A DNA stretch of 64,000 nt. Source: Undaria pinnatifida. Its lineage: Eukaryota; Sar; Phaeophyceae; Laminariales; Alariaceae. The number at the start of each line of letters is the position of its first letter. Positions within the stretch are counted from its first letter, which is position 1. Positions 33,241 through 44,431 of this stretch are shown piece after piece. The translations under genes and the position numbers were made by a program. The notes under the pieces are model-generated. The model ran no database searches. It was given only the letters and a program-made list of their open reading frames with translations, and was not told the origin of the DNA. The stretch covers positions 2,861,001-2,925,000 of the forward strand of contig JABAKD010000002.1 of the NCBI GenBank assembly GCA_012845835.1, read 5' to 3'.

Positions 33241-33648
33241 TGTTTTTGTGCTTGTATTCGCTTGCTGTATAACGTGTTCTGTGTAACCACGCGGCGTGAC
33301 GCTACGGCGTAGATCGAGGAGAGAAGATAAAATACTCGTACACCAGATACCAAGTACACACCAGGTGGGTCAATACCGTTCTGTCAGAAACCGCACCATA
33401 TAAACCACACACAGGAGGTAAGCCGCACCTGATTGTCACCGGCTGCACCACTCACATATATACGGGCAGTATCGTTATCATCAAAGCCCGGGTCGTATCA
33501 TTAACATCATCGACTGCCCCGCGGGGGGGCAGCTCCACACTCCGAGGCATATACCGAATAATGCCTCGACTCATAATACGAAACCTCAGAATATACGAAA
33601 CCACCAAATATCCGCGGACCCGTATCGAACAACCGCATACCACAAACA
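33241..33648 (-). repeat. 3' LTR of Copia A
   Basis: 408 bp, paired with 40074-40479. On the minus strand it is preceded by TAGGGGGGC, a polypurine tract. Confidence 0.9.
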
Positions 33649-34394
33649 GCCCCCCTATTCGGTGCTCGATACGATAGGTCCCGAACAACTTATCACCAAT
33701 TGCCAGGTGAAACGGCAAATCCCAAATTCCATAATAAATCATTGCCAAGGAAAAACGGCAAGCCCAAATTCCGTCATGAAGAATTGCCAAGGTAAACGGC
33801 AATCCCAATACCAAATCTCTTAATCTCCATTCCAGCATTGATCTCCCAATCTAAAGCGAGACAGCAACTATACGGGAAGGGAAAAATTTAACAAACAAGG
33901 GTATGCTGGTAAAATCCTCAACCAAAACCAATAACACCGTCTTCACTAAAAATAGCATTCCGCCCGATAACAACGCCCCCCCTGTTGTACAAAAATATCA
34001 CACCGCCCGATAACCTCCGGCCCCCCTGTTGCGTACTCTGGACGAGTAGGACAACAGAACGTGTCTGATATAGGGCATCTCAAATCGAGTTATAACAGCC
34101 CCCCTGCTATTAATAGGTGCTCACCACGGGAGTATGCAAAAGGCAATGATTGCATCTGAATTTAAAAGTACTAAGGATACTAGTAATTTTGGGTCCCCTG
34201 TACGTTGCGCATACTTAACCAATAGCCAACGTGTACGGCACGATTCATCAAGACCATCGGCATATCTTACTGGCGTGTTAACCTTACTCGACGCATGAGT
34301 ACATCCCAATACTTTCTCCAATTCCCTAAAAATAACTTCTCCGTTCCACTCACCCAATACCCCAATACCCGAAAAAATAAATAAATGCAAGAAA
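33649..34394 (-). other. 3' untranslated region of Copia A with repeated C-tracts
   Basis: Non-coding stretch between RNase H and the 3' LTR. C-tracts of five or more followed by CTG or CTA recur at about 33650, 33980, 34020 and 34100 on the plus strand, which is CAGGGGGG on the element's own strand. Only the one adjoining the LTR is positioned as a polypurine primer site. Confidence 0.6.
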
Positions 34395-35819
34395 TCACCA
34401 CAAATTCATCACAAAGTTGCGGTGAAAACGAAACGCCTCCGTGTGCAAAGGCTTGGTGAGAAAATCAGCATGCTGCAGTGTCGACGCTACGTGGACAATC
34501 TCGAACTCCCCGTTAGCAACACGTTCCCGAAGGAAGTGATGACGGACATCAATGTGCTTAATGTTGGGAGTGGTCACAGGGTTTTTCGCCAAATGTATCG
34601 CCCCCTGGTTATCTTCCTTCACCGTGGTACAACCAACATCGCGGGCCGGGAAAATGAAACTCCAGAGATACCGCATGAAAATCGTCTCGCAAAAACCCGT
34701 GGCCATCGCCACATACTCTGCCTCCGTAGACGAAAGCGTAACGGATTTCTGCGTCCTAGAGTAGAACGATACACAGGCACGAGCACACATGATAACTCCA
34801 CCAGAGACAGACCTTCGGTCATTGGCCTCGTGCGCATAGTCCGCGTCCACGTACAACTCCAGCTGAACTCCATCACTCAGACCCCTCTGAAAAGTAATAC
34901 CGTAAGTACTCGCCGATTTAATGTACATCACGATGTGCAGCGCTGCCTGCCAATGCAATAACTTTGGCGCTGCAGAGTACCTTGCCACCGCTCGAACCGC
35001 GTTAAGGATGTCCGGGCGGGTCTGGTTCGCCATCCACATCAAATGCCCTACCAACGATCGAAAAGGCTCATCAACGTCTGGTTCATCGTGGTGAAACACC
35101 TCAAGCTTTAGGTCAACCACCGCAGGGATGCTCTTGCCGCGAGTGACACCAAACTTCGCTACGGTACTTTCAGCGAAAACTTGCTGTGATATCGTCAACT
35201 TCCATGCATCCCAGTCTCGAGAAAATCGGCAACCTGCGTACCACCGTAACTCCCCCAGGTTGTTGATAGGAACGAACTGGTTCAGGTCCTCACAAAACTT
35301 GTCACACCTACTCGTAAGCCCCATCGCAAATATGTCATCCACATGGACTACTACTACGATAGAAACGGCCCCCGTTTCCACCAAACGCATAACACACGCA
35401 TCAGCCTCACACTGCTCAAAACCAAGACCCCTCATGCCGTGTACCAAGTGATGGTGCCATTGCCGCGACGCCTGCTTCAAACCATACATGCTGCGGCATA
35501 ACTTAACCACCTTACCGGACATCGACCCACACCCCTTGGGGAGGCGCATGTAGACATCCTCAATTAGCTCTGACTGGACAAACGCCTGCTCGGCATCAAA
35601 ATGGCATAAATCCAATTCCAACTCGCACGGTATGGCAGCCAGCAAACGAATACTCGCAACTGATGGGCACGGGGAATAAGTCTCGAAATAATCAACGCCT
35701 GCACGCTGCCCAAAGCCCCGCGCTACCAGCCTGGCCTTTGCCCGCACTACTCTACCAAATTCGTTGACCTTCCAAGAATAAACCCACTTAGCAGAGATTA
35801 CGTTGATGCCGTTTCGTTG
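34395..35819 (-). pseudogene. Copia A reverse transcriptase and RNase H
   Basis: An open frame of about 475 codons, beginning just after the TAG at 35820, covers the complete Copia RT and RNase H. It includes KARLVARGFGQ, VDYFETYSP, the catalytic VHVDDI (about 35330-35347), GLKQASRQW, then RNase H with YVDADYAHE, STEAEYVAM, KEDNQGAIHLAKNP and HIDVRHHFLRE, ending near the LADFLTKP-type motif (HADFLTKPL). All catalytic Asp/Glu expected are present, so this half is better preserved than the rest. Because the domain lies downstream of three stops it cannot be made as part of a full polyprotein. Confidence 0.92.
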
Positions 35820-37547
35820 CTAAGTGTCAACACATCTCTTGTCCACCACAGCGCCGAACGTCCCCGCGCGGTACAGATTGTCGAACTCAGTGTCCATGGC
35901 ATCGAACCACACATCTCCGTGTTCATCCTCGCACGCTTCGCGATACGAGTCGGGCGTTACCAACTCACTCGCAGGGCATGAAGGAAGTTCAAGAGCGGGC
36001 ATGTGCGGAGGAGACTGGTCCGCAATGATCATAGCGATATTCTCCCGCGCGGCTAGCATCGAAACGAAGCCATGCTGCGGGCCCAGCCCCCCCCGTTGTC
36101 GCGCCGCCGACCGCGTCAGCGCCGGCGATACCCGCGGTTGCTGCTGCTGCTGCACCGGCACCTCCACAGAGGGTGGAGGCGCGGGCGAGGATTCCGGCGG
36201 TGCAACGGTCGCGGGCGGCGCAGGGGGAATGGACACGGGCAAGGACTCCGGTGATGCAACGGTCGCTGACGTCGGCTTCTGCTGCTGTGGTATGGACGAC
36301 GCAGCAGGCAGGGGCGTGGGCGAAGACTCCGGCGTTACACCAGTCGATGGCGTCGACGGCTGGTACCACATCTCGAAGCCCCGCGGCGCTTGCGATTGCT
36401 GGGATGGGTCACTGACAGCCCCCCCCTTAGCCGGCGACGGGGACCCGGCAATCGCGGTCCCTCCACCGAAAGGCGCGCGCCGATAGCCCCACGTCACATC
36501 GGTCGAGTAGCTCGCAATGCCTGATGCCGACAGCATGATCTTGCTGCAATCCGAGGCGTGGTCGTTGCCGGAGTTCAGGTAGAAGCAAGGTTCCCCTTTT
36601 GGCTCTGACTTAGCCGCCCGCTTGACCTTGTGGCGTCCCGGCATCATGTATGGAAGTACGGGGCCCCTGTAAGGACTCCCGTGGAACTTCTCGAACGAGC
36701 ACATGATGCCGGGCTTTTCATCCACCCGCGCCATGAGGTTGAGCGCGTCGCACATCCACGTCCATGCTTCCGGCCACGTGCGTTCATAGTTGAGCGCCTT
36801 GGCCGGAAACTCCACACCATCGAACATGGTCTGGAACTCCAAGAACGCAGCGTGACCCCCCTCGGCAACAAGAGGTAGCTTCCGCTTCACCGGCCCGTTG
36901 CGCTTCGGGCCGTCGACGGACGTGAACTCGTGGCGGATGTTGTTGTCGACCATCAGCCTTTGGAACTCGGCGTTAGTGAATTCGGAGGCGTTGTCAGTGC
37001 GAAGGCAATCCGGCTGCCCGTAGGCATTTACGGCCGCCAGGAAAGTGCGGAAACCGAGGGTGACGGTGGCCGCGCTCTTGTCCGGCAGAAATACCGGCCA
37101 GCCCATGTTTGTGGCGTCGGAGACGATCATCAAACAGTACCGAGCGCCGCCTGTTGACGTCGGCATAGGTCCTGCGAGGTCGGCGTACAGGCGCTGCATC
37201 CGCTTCTCAGCACGGCACGACGTGGACTTAGCGATGGCTTCGCGGATCCCCTTCCCCCCCGCGCACCCGTCGCAATACCCGAAACGTCCCGTCACGTTGA
37301 TTCCCATTTGACGAGCAGTCTCACGTTAAACGGTATCGAGGGCGTGGCCAAGGGAACAGTGCAAGTCGTTGATGTCTATCCATCTCTGCCTACCAGGCCT
37401 TAACACTGCAGCAGCAAGTGCAGGGGGTTTCTCGTGTCTCGCTATTCGAGTGGCCTCAACGTAGTTGCCGAACTTCTCCTTACGGAACAACACGCGTCCA
37501 TCGAGCATGTGCGCCCCTTCGTGGTCGAGGGTAATGACGTGCTCCTC
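35820..37547 (-). pseudogene. Copia A integrase with pre-integrase zinc finger
   Basis: After the TAA at about 37548, the same frame has a pre-integrase segment (LHCSLGH, then a TAA at 37326, then GYCDGCAGGKG) and the integrase core: Asp in YADLAGP (about 37172) and Asp in LRTDNASEF (about 36996). The position of the catalytic Glu in the NGxVERK block reads NGPVKRK (about 36880), so Glu is replaced by Lys. A Pro/Ser-rich linker (about 36050-36450) leads towards RT. The frame closes with a TAG at 35820. Both the stop and the lost Glu mark it inactive. Confidence 0.9.
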
Positions 37548-38006
37548 TTAGATCACGTTGAATGAGCAGAGGTCGAAAGGTACGCCAGGCACAAACGCCA
37601 CATTCCAAAAGGTCACTGCTACGCCTTCAGCACAATGCGTCACTACATCAACGCAACCAAAAACCTCTACCTCCATCTTGTTTCCGTCACCATTGATCAA
37701 ATACTTCTCGTCGGGGGCAGGGGGTCTCTTGTTGTAAAAGAGAGCAGAATCACCAGTACAATGGATGGAAGCATCACTATCTCCAATCAGAATCTTACTC
37801 CCAGGCCTTGTACGCCTCACGAGACCACCCCCAACAGAAAGAGCATGCCACTTGCCTAAAGACGTTAAGTGCGCGACGGAGAGGGTGGGCCACTCGACCT
37901 GCTGTTCGCTGCTGGCCGGCGCCTGGCTGTCGATAGTCGAGGAAAGCGGCCCGCCCTCGTAGGCTCCCCCGGCTCCTCCACTTCTCGGCTTTGGCTGACC
38001 ATCGTC

Positions 38007-38172
38007 GCCCACACCGCCCCCGTCCCAATGTGGTTCGCCTCCGCCCGCACCGCCCCCGTCCCATTGTTGTGCGCCTCCGCCCACACCGCCCCCGTCCCAT
38101 TGTTGTGCGCCTCCGCCCACACCGCCCCCGTCCCATTGCTGTACGCCTCCGCCCATACCGCCCCCGTCCAAT
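38007..38172 (-). repeat. 36-bp minisatellite in Copia A coding region
   Basis: About 4.6 tandem units of 36 bp, in frame with pol, encoding a 12-residue repeat of the form GGGVGGGAQQWD between the zinc knuckles and the protease. Unit variants (VQQWD, EPHWD) are at the edges. Confidence 0.9.
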
Positions 38173-38640
38173 GCGTCGCCGTGAATTACGAAGCCAGTTT
38201 GGCGCTGAGGCCAAGCTTCCGGTGGTGGTGGTGGTGGTGGTGTGCTGCTGTAGTGCTCCTGGGGGGGCGGAGGGCCGTGCGGAGGGGCCGCGACAATGTT
38301 TGCATGCATGCGGGTGGGCGGAGCAGTGCGGCATTGCCTGGCCATGTGACCGTAAGCTCCACAAGTGCTGCAGACCCGCGAAAAAGCGTTCGGCGCTCGA
38401 CAAATGTCGGACTGGTGCCCGAGGGCACCACACCGACCGCACTTGTACACTTCCCCCATGGACGCTCCTGGAGGCGGAGGACACTCCGGCTGGTACCACC
38501 CACTTCGGGTGTTACCTGCCCCATCATTGCCCTCCAGCCTCAGCTGGTGCTGGGGCTGCTGCTGCGGCTGGGGTGGGTGCTGCTGCTGCTGCTGGTGCTG
38601 TTAACTATGGTCTGCACCCCCACGCTGCTGCTGTTGTTGC

Positions 38641-38920
38641 TGCCCATACGGCCGCTGCTGCTGCTGTTGTTGCTGCCCAAACGGCCGCTGTTGCTGCTGC
38701 TGTTGCTGCCCATACGGCCGCTGCTGCTGCTGCTGTTGCTGCCCATACGGCCGCTGCTGCTGCTGCTGTTGCTGCCCATACGGCCGCTGCTGCTGCTGCT
38801 GTTGCTGCCCATACGGCCGCTGTTGCTGCTGCTGTTGCTGCCCATACGGCCGCTGCTGCTGCTGCTGTTGCTGTCCATACGACCGCTGCTGCTGCTGCTG
38901 CTGCTGCTGCTGCCCGGCGC
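38641..38920 (-). repeat. 33-bp minisatellite encoding a YG-Q7-RP repeat
   Basis: Eight tandem units of 33 bp (CCCATACGGCCG followed by CTG/TTG triplets), with one unit-end variant (CCCAAACGG) and one (TCCATACGA), then a pure CTG run to about 38912. In the element's pol frame each unit is Tyr-Gly followed by about seven Gln, then Arg-Pro. The other frames give long artefact polyleucine, polyalanine and polyserine readings on both strands. Confidence 0.92.
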
Positions 38921-39001
38921 CTCATCTGCTCTGAAACCCCCCACCGACGGCGAGGGCGTGGGAATCCGCCAACGGCGCAGAAGCCATTGACACGACCGCC
39001 G

Positions 39002-39867
39002 CTAACTTCCGCTCCTCCAACTCTTCGTCTTGCGGTTAGCGTGGGAGGTGCGGACGATTCCCTCCATCACCGATCGCGTGAGGCCGGGTCGAAGCAAGCT
39101 AGTGCGCTGCTCCACGTCGTAAAACTCGGACCGGAGACGACGTGTTAGTATGCGAACCACGTCGCGATCCGACTTGCGGATATCTAATGTGGACAGCACA
39201 TTGAGCTTTCCCTCAGCACGGGCAAAGGACAGCTTGGGGTCCTCATCCCCCTGCATCTCTATGTTCTCGAAGTCTTTCTCGAGATGATCTCGTTCGGCAT
39301 CACCCTGCGGCTGATACCAGGCCATCACAGCCTTCCATGCTCCCTCCACCGACCCAGCGGCATGCATCCGTTCCTCCACAGGCTGTCCTTGCATGGCTCC
39401 CATGAGAAATTCCCATGCCTTCTCGCACTTCTCGACTCTCTGCTGCCCATGAAGATAGATGGATCGGTTGCGATCTTCCATCCCTCCTAAGCCCCCGGAT
39501 CTCCGAATAGGGTCGCTCGTGGGCTCAAGCGCCCCGATCAGACCCCGCGCCGTCAAGAAAGCTTGGAACCTGTGTGACTACAGGTGCAGCGGACTCAGCC
39601 CGTCAAACTTGGGCACCCGCATGCTGTTTTTCGACGACAAGATGAGCGCCGGGGGGGTCTGGTGGTGACGGTAATCTGGCTCCGGCACAGGCTGCCCATC
39701 ACTTGCCTGCTGCATGGGCCGCCCGCTCCCCCAGCAGTACCCGACTGAACCGCTGCCTCGGCGGATATCCTAAACGCTCTCTCCGCTGACAACGCCGCGT
39801 CTCGCTCAGCCGCCGTCGCGTCTCTCTCAGCCAACGTCGCGTCTCGCTGAGCCAAAATAATCGACAC
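39002..39867 (-). pseudogene. Copia A gag N-terminal part
   Basis: The start of gag is a heptad-like repeat, LAQRDATLAERDATAAERDA (about 39800-39862), likely a coiled coil. It is followed, after a frame change, by a KFDGLSPLH block (about 39585-39612) and a TAG, then by 184 codons to 39002. These include EKAWEFLMGAMQG, AWKAVMAWYQP and SEFYDVEQRTSLLRPGLTR, the pattern of a Copia gag (UBN2/Retrotran_gag type). The C-terminus runs out of frame relative to the zinc-knuckle part. Gag would form the particle in the cytoplasm; this copy is broken in at least three places. Confidence 0.75.
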
Positions 39868-40073
39868 TTCCTCAAGCTGCTGCCGAAGCAGCTCGGCCTC
39901 CTCGGCTATAACAACAACCCTTCAGCAAGCTCCGGGCCCGGAAACCCACGATTATCGTGTTTGTGTTCCAAATTAATCGACATTTCCTCAAGCTGCTGCC
40001 GAAGCAGCTCGGCCTCCTCGGCCATAACAACAACCCTTCAGCAAGCTCCGGGCCCGGAAACCCACGATAATCG
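39855..40073 (-). repeat. ~115-bp tandem duplication at the Copia A 5' end
   Basis: 39857-39970 and 39975-40073 are near-identical. Both contain TCGACA.TTCCTCAAGCTGCTGCC, GGCCTCCTCGG and GGGCCCGGAAACCCACGAT.ATCGTGTTTGTGTT. Each copy ends with a few bases of the LTR edge. The duplication covers the leader and the start of gag. Confidence 0.85.
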
Positions 40074-40479
40074 TGTTTGTGTTTGTAGTCGCTTGCTGTA
40101 TAACGTGTTCTGTGTAACCACGCGGCGTGCCGCTACGGCGTAGATCGAGGAGAGAAGATAAAATAATCGTACACCAGATACCAAATACACACCAGGTGGG
40201 TCAATACCGTTCTGTCAGAGACCGCACCATATAAACCACACACAGGAGGTAAGCCGCACCTGATTGTCACCGGCTGCACCACTCACATATATACAGGCAG
40301 TATCGTTATCATCAAAGCCCGGGTGGAATCGTTGACACCATCGGCGGCCCCGCGGGGGGGCAGCTCCACACTCCGAGGCATATACCGAAAATTGCCTCGA
40401 CACATAATACGAAACCCCAGAATTTACGAAATCACCAAATATCCGCGGACCCGTATCGAACAACCGCATACCGCAAACA
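40074..40479 (-). repeat. 5' LTR of Copia A
   Basis: About 406 bp, paired with 33241-33648. Followed on the plus strand by the TSD AACAC. Confidence 0.9.
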
Positions 40480-40484
40480 AACAC

Positions 40485-41590
40485 GTCTTGGAAGCAGTAT
40501 TAGTCCTATATTCTTCTGCAACGGCGACGTGTCCTGACGCCACGTCATTGGAGGTGAACCACAAACAGCCTTGGAATCGACAAACGATACCTTGCATGTG
40601 CCTAAGCCCCCACTATATGTCTTCACGAGTCTCTTTAGTGCGCGGTAGACCTGATACAGACCCAGCATGCCATCGGTATTAGCTAGGGACACGCATCTGC
40701 CTGCCCATCAAAAGGTCAGCTTTCGAACATTGTCCCGCAATGGCCAACAGTTCGATCTCTTCCTGCATCTCGTCTGACTGCTATAGGGATAACAGCTTTT
40801 TCTCACCAGACCGAGCGCGGACCTTGTTCCTACGCTTCGGCGGCCATTCCTGTGAAGCCTCTTTCATCCGCCTTGTTTACCAGCAAAGTTCAAATTGAGT
40901 CATACTCCCGTAGGGGTGCACAGTCAGAAGTTTCAGACATCGAAACTCGAGGAACTCCAACGTGTCACCCGAAACATTATTTTAGGAGACGTTCTTTCAC
41001 GCACCTGACCGACATTCCCGTGAGCTAATCCTAAGAACGCATACAAACAAGCTAGCAAAACTATTAGCCTAACCAGAAATTCCACCTTTCTTTGAGGTGG
41101 TCAACCGGTAACTAACCTTTGACCCGAATGAAGCAAACCCTACCCTGGGATGCACCAAGCTGCAACGTGCCGGCGTGTTCCTGCGCCCCCTGGCCTTTGG
41201 AACCATGTGGCAGAGACGGGGCGTCAGATCACATGCCCCGGTGCGAGATTTGGGCCATGTCAGGTGCCCTTATCGCGCAATACACGACCGTTGAGGGCTT
41301 CTCTCCGTCTCTGTGTGACAGGAACGTCACACATGTCTTCGCGGCGACGGTTGAAAGCCTTTAGTTTTGTCTGGTGATTTACACAATGGTAATTTCATAA
41401 AAAACTTCCTCTTTAACTAAAGCCGCATAACAGATCTTGCACATCTAGTATAACCCGTACCAAGGTCATGACGAGGTCTTCAGATGATGAGAACACGAGA
41501 TGAGCACCCGTGTGGATTGTATAATCGCTTTTCTCCGCAATCTCCATTACTGGCCGGGTTTGTTGCTAAAAGGGCCCCTCGTCCACAGTG
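40485..41590. other. No gene recognised
   Basis: No recognisable coding sequence. Words around 40905-41150 (CACCCGAAAAC..., GCAACCCTACC.TGGGATG) loosely resemble words around 60110-60365, which could mean an old dispersed repeat, but the similarity is too weak to call. Confidence 0.35.
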
Positions 41591-43250
41591 AGCCCCTTTT
41601 TGTTTACTGCTGAGCTTCCTCACAACAGCCCCTACCCTCCCCCCCACGACTGGACGCTATTCCAAAAATGCCAACGGTTAGTAGTTAACTCCGCCGGCCC
41701 CTACAGCAAACACGACACTCACCGGGATCCGCCCGAATACTCGAGGCGACTTCCCAATCGTATCATAGACCCATGAATGCTCCGGACTATTACCGACTGC
41801 AACCAACTATTTCAACAGACTGCGACCAACTTTTTCCTTCGGGACCACAAGTCCCGGTCTACCCGATGGGCTTACCCCCCACAGCCTGAATCCATCAAAG
41901 ATATCGTGAGGAGGTGGTCCGGGCAAACACGCCACTCGGACGAAGCCTTAGGTCTGGAGTGTTTTCCAGAAGGACTATCGTCCCTGGGGCGGAAATACAA
42001 GTACCATACTTGGTGTTTTCTACTGGCTCGTAGTCATCCACGATCACGGCTGCTAACATCCCGGCCATCGCGTCGAACAACGCGTAAAATTCTTCCTGGG
42101 GAATGCCCAACCTGCCTGGTCGATACCTATAAACCGTGTGCGCTTCCTCTGTGACTCGGCCGTGCTGAATTGTTCTGCTGGAACGATGCTAGTCTTCTAG
42201 CTAGAAGGGCAAGAGACTTCCGCACAGCTACCCTTAAACACGGTAATAAGTCACGTCGGAGCAGGGCATGAATGTTTTGGTGCCGTGGCATGTCTATGTA
42301 TGGCCGCTCCATGGGCGACCTTTCTCTACAGGGCTCGCACTCTCTGCCCGGCGCCAGGTCCCTCTTGCCCCCGTGACATCCTCACGGGTTTGCATCCCCC
42401 CGCGTGATATCAAAGCGGACTTCATATCCCTCCGGCATCCAAGCCGGTTAATGCTCGAAGGCGGCAACTGAAGAGGATTCCTCGGCCTTGCTCGCGGCCT
42501 TCCTCGGCCTTGCTCGCGTCTACCGATGACAAGATTGTTCTGTGGTGGCCGCTCTTGGACCGCCTTGACAAAGGTGCGAACGGCATCGCTTTCCATCTTG
42601 TACGCGCTCTACGGCGCGGGAGGGTTTTGAAGGACCACGATAAAGTTGTGTTTCATCATGCTTGAAATCTGGCGGAGTTGGCCATGGTTTTGCCGCTGAT
42701 GGATGCTAGTTGTTGAATCGGTAGCACCAGAGGAGGCGCGCTACGTGCATGCCGGCGTCTCGTAAAATGTGTGTCTCTCGTTGATGAAATCCGTCCAGTC
42801 TACCTCTAGGCTCTCTGCAACGCTCTCTCCGGTCACCATGCTTGCCCTTGGGGGATTGGCGTAGTCCAGCCGTAACGGCCAAAGTTGATGCCGAACCCTC
42901 ACGGCCTGGGCAGACATTGCGCTTTGCAAGCCAGACTGGTCGAAGGCGATGGCAAGGATGCGGGGGGGGTTCCTGGACACGTAACGCCAGACCACAAACG
43001 CCTTCATCAGTCCGACGCATCTTTGAGATGCTCCCTCAGGCCAAAGACTATGCTTGTGCGCTCTGTGCACGGGCATAGTCCAGCTGTATATGTCGCACGC
43101 CGGACCGGACACTCAACGCCTGGGCGTGCATCGCGCTTTTTATCCCGGACTGCTGGATTGCGCTAGACAGGTAAACAGGGACTACCCTATCTAGCATCTC
43201 GGTGTCGTGTTTTTAGACACGTAATGCCAGACACCGAACGCCATTGTCGG
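41590..43250 (-). pseudogene. Unidentified decayed coding sequence on the minus strand
   Basis: Several minus-strand segments look protein-like although broken. They are a 34-residue block with YALFDAMAGMLAAVIVDDYEP (about 42000-42110) followed by APGTIVLLENTPDLRLRPSGVF, then after a frame change GRPGLVVPKEK and VAVGNSPEHSWVYD (about 41700-41890). Further upstream (42706-43112) is a frame containing a ~70-residue motif that recurs to 43250. I do not recognise the family. A remnant of an unknown transposon or host gene are both possible, and parts may be chance. Confidence 0.25.
42870..43250 (-). repeat. Two-unit protein-level tandem repeat
   Basis: Two segments about 215 bp apart (42870-43030 and 43085-43250) match at DNA and protein level on the minus strand. 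One reads DQSGLQSAMSAQAVRVR...LRLDYAN and the other QQSGIKSAMHAQALSVR...IQLDYAR. Both are preceded by a (V)W.YVS(R/K)N block. Substitutions are partly conservative, suggesting the repeat once encoded protein. Confidence 0.5.
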
Positions 43251-43789
43251 TCGAAAGGTACCTGACCAACAGAACTTGAGAGAGCCTGGCATACAGTCTA
43301 CAGTAGAACAATGGTAGAATGGCATAACGCAATCAACGTACACTAATAAAACAGAATGGCTCTCGGAATGAAGAATACAGAGAGAGAAAAATCAGAAAGA
43401 CCGAATGAGCCCCGTGCTACGATAGAGGTTTACCAGGTTTTTTCCGAGGTTCCTCGATTTGGAAGCTCAATACCTTTCACAAAAACTTATTTGGAGAAAC
43501 GGCAAAAACAGATAACGGATGAAAAATCTCATGGCCTAGGTACACGACGAAAAAAAGGGAAAATAATGGTCTGTATGCGACGGTTTTGGGTTAAGAATCT
43601 CCGCCGTTCAGAAAACATATAAGACCAAGAGATTTCCCGGCTTATATAGCACGCCTCGTTAGACAACACGAACAATTGAACTCTATCTAGGGGATGTTCT
43701 CGTTTTCGAGTCGGGCGCAGGCTTTGAACAAGTGAGTGTGGTGCATCAAAATTTCAAACCAAGAAACGACGGAAACGAGAGGAATATTA
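43251..43789. other. No gene recognised; one unassigned 88-codon frame
   Basis: A plus-strand frame at 43356-43622 encodes a basic, charged sequence without recognisable domain. Nothing else stands out before the Copia B LTR. Confidence 0.3.
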
Positions 43790-44219
43790 TGGATATTGTG
43801 GTATACCCCAGCACGGTGGCGGAGAGGCTGTGTCCCCGACGCTAGTCGGGTTGGTGACACTGTGCAGTGGATAGCCTGGAAGACTTGAGTGCTTCCGTGT
43901 TGAGATGAAGATGTAAAGTTGTTGTAAACACTTGCGCTTATGTGGCCAACACACGCACATAAACCGCAGACTATGCAGGAGCCCAGGAGTTGGCTGGGTA
44001 CTGGAGATGACGGGGATGGCTACGATGCTAGCCGATCCAGAAGGATCCACACGAGAGAGTGAGCTACTCGTCAAGGCAACAGAGAATCCTACAGAAGTAA
44101 CTCCTCCGCATATTCGTACGCACTTTACATACCAACCGACACATAGAAGATCTACGATGATCGACAACGTACAAGTGCAGTGCTACTGAACATTGACTCA
44201 TACTGGCTATGTGCTAACA
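43790..44219 (-). repeat. 3' LTR of Copia B
   Basis: About 430 bp, paired with 50175-50604. Homology extends 5 bases further left (TATTA), so the exact edge is uncertain. Confidence 0.85.
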
Positions 44220-44431
44220 TTTTTATACAACACCCCTCCTCAATGAAAGTTGCTCTAAATTGTACAAAAACTAATTATGATAATTTTAAGCAAAAAATGC
44301 GTGTCTTGCGTGTTTCAACCAAGTGATGATATTTATTGTTTCCTACACAACCAACTGCAATCTTCAGTCTTACGAAAGAAATCAATAGTGTAAGCTAATT
44401 CCAAACAGACAGAATCAAACAAACAAATTAC

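Larger units (their letters stand above)
37548..38990 (-). pseudogene. Copia A gag C-terminal part: polyQ tract, zinc knuckles, protease
   Basis: In the pol frame this segment first has a glutamine-rich repeat tract (38641-38920), then two CCHC zinc knuckles (CGRCGALGHQSDIC and CSTCGAYGHMARQC, about 38350-38445), and a glycine-rich repeat (38007-38172). It ends with the protease, whose active-site block reads GDSDASIH (about 37765-37788) where Copia proteases have DSGAS. The Gly-to-Asp change next to the catalytic Asp would be expected to harm activity. A stop at about 37548 ends the frame after CSFNVI. Confidence 0.88.
33241..40479 (-). mobile_element. Copia-type LTR retrotransposon A
   Basis: The element is bounded by LTRs at 33241-33648 and 40074-40479, TG...CA on the minus strand, with the 5-bp TSD AACAC on both sides (33236-33240 and 40480-40484). 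Minus-strand order gag, zinc knuckles, protease, integrase, RT, RNase H is Ty1/Copia. From the knuckles to RNase H a single frame is kept, with in-frame stops at about 37548, 37326 and 35820. Gag lies in another frame and carries a further stop. The LTRs differ at roughly 4-5% of positions by eye. Its pol is clearly related to that of Copia C (52.4-58.2 kb) and less to Copia B. Confidence 0.93.

Noticed and set aside
37869-39148. Long plus-strand frames of 373 and 385 codons rich in Leu or Ala
   Set aside because: They are shadows of the polyQ and glycine-rich minisatellites of the minus-strand Copia A gag-pol. They contain no domain and only mirror the CTG/CCGCCC repeats.
40905-41150. Dispersed repeat shared with about 60110-60365
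   Set aside because: Only scattered words match by eye; an alignment would be needed before calling a repeat.
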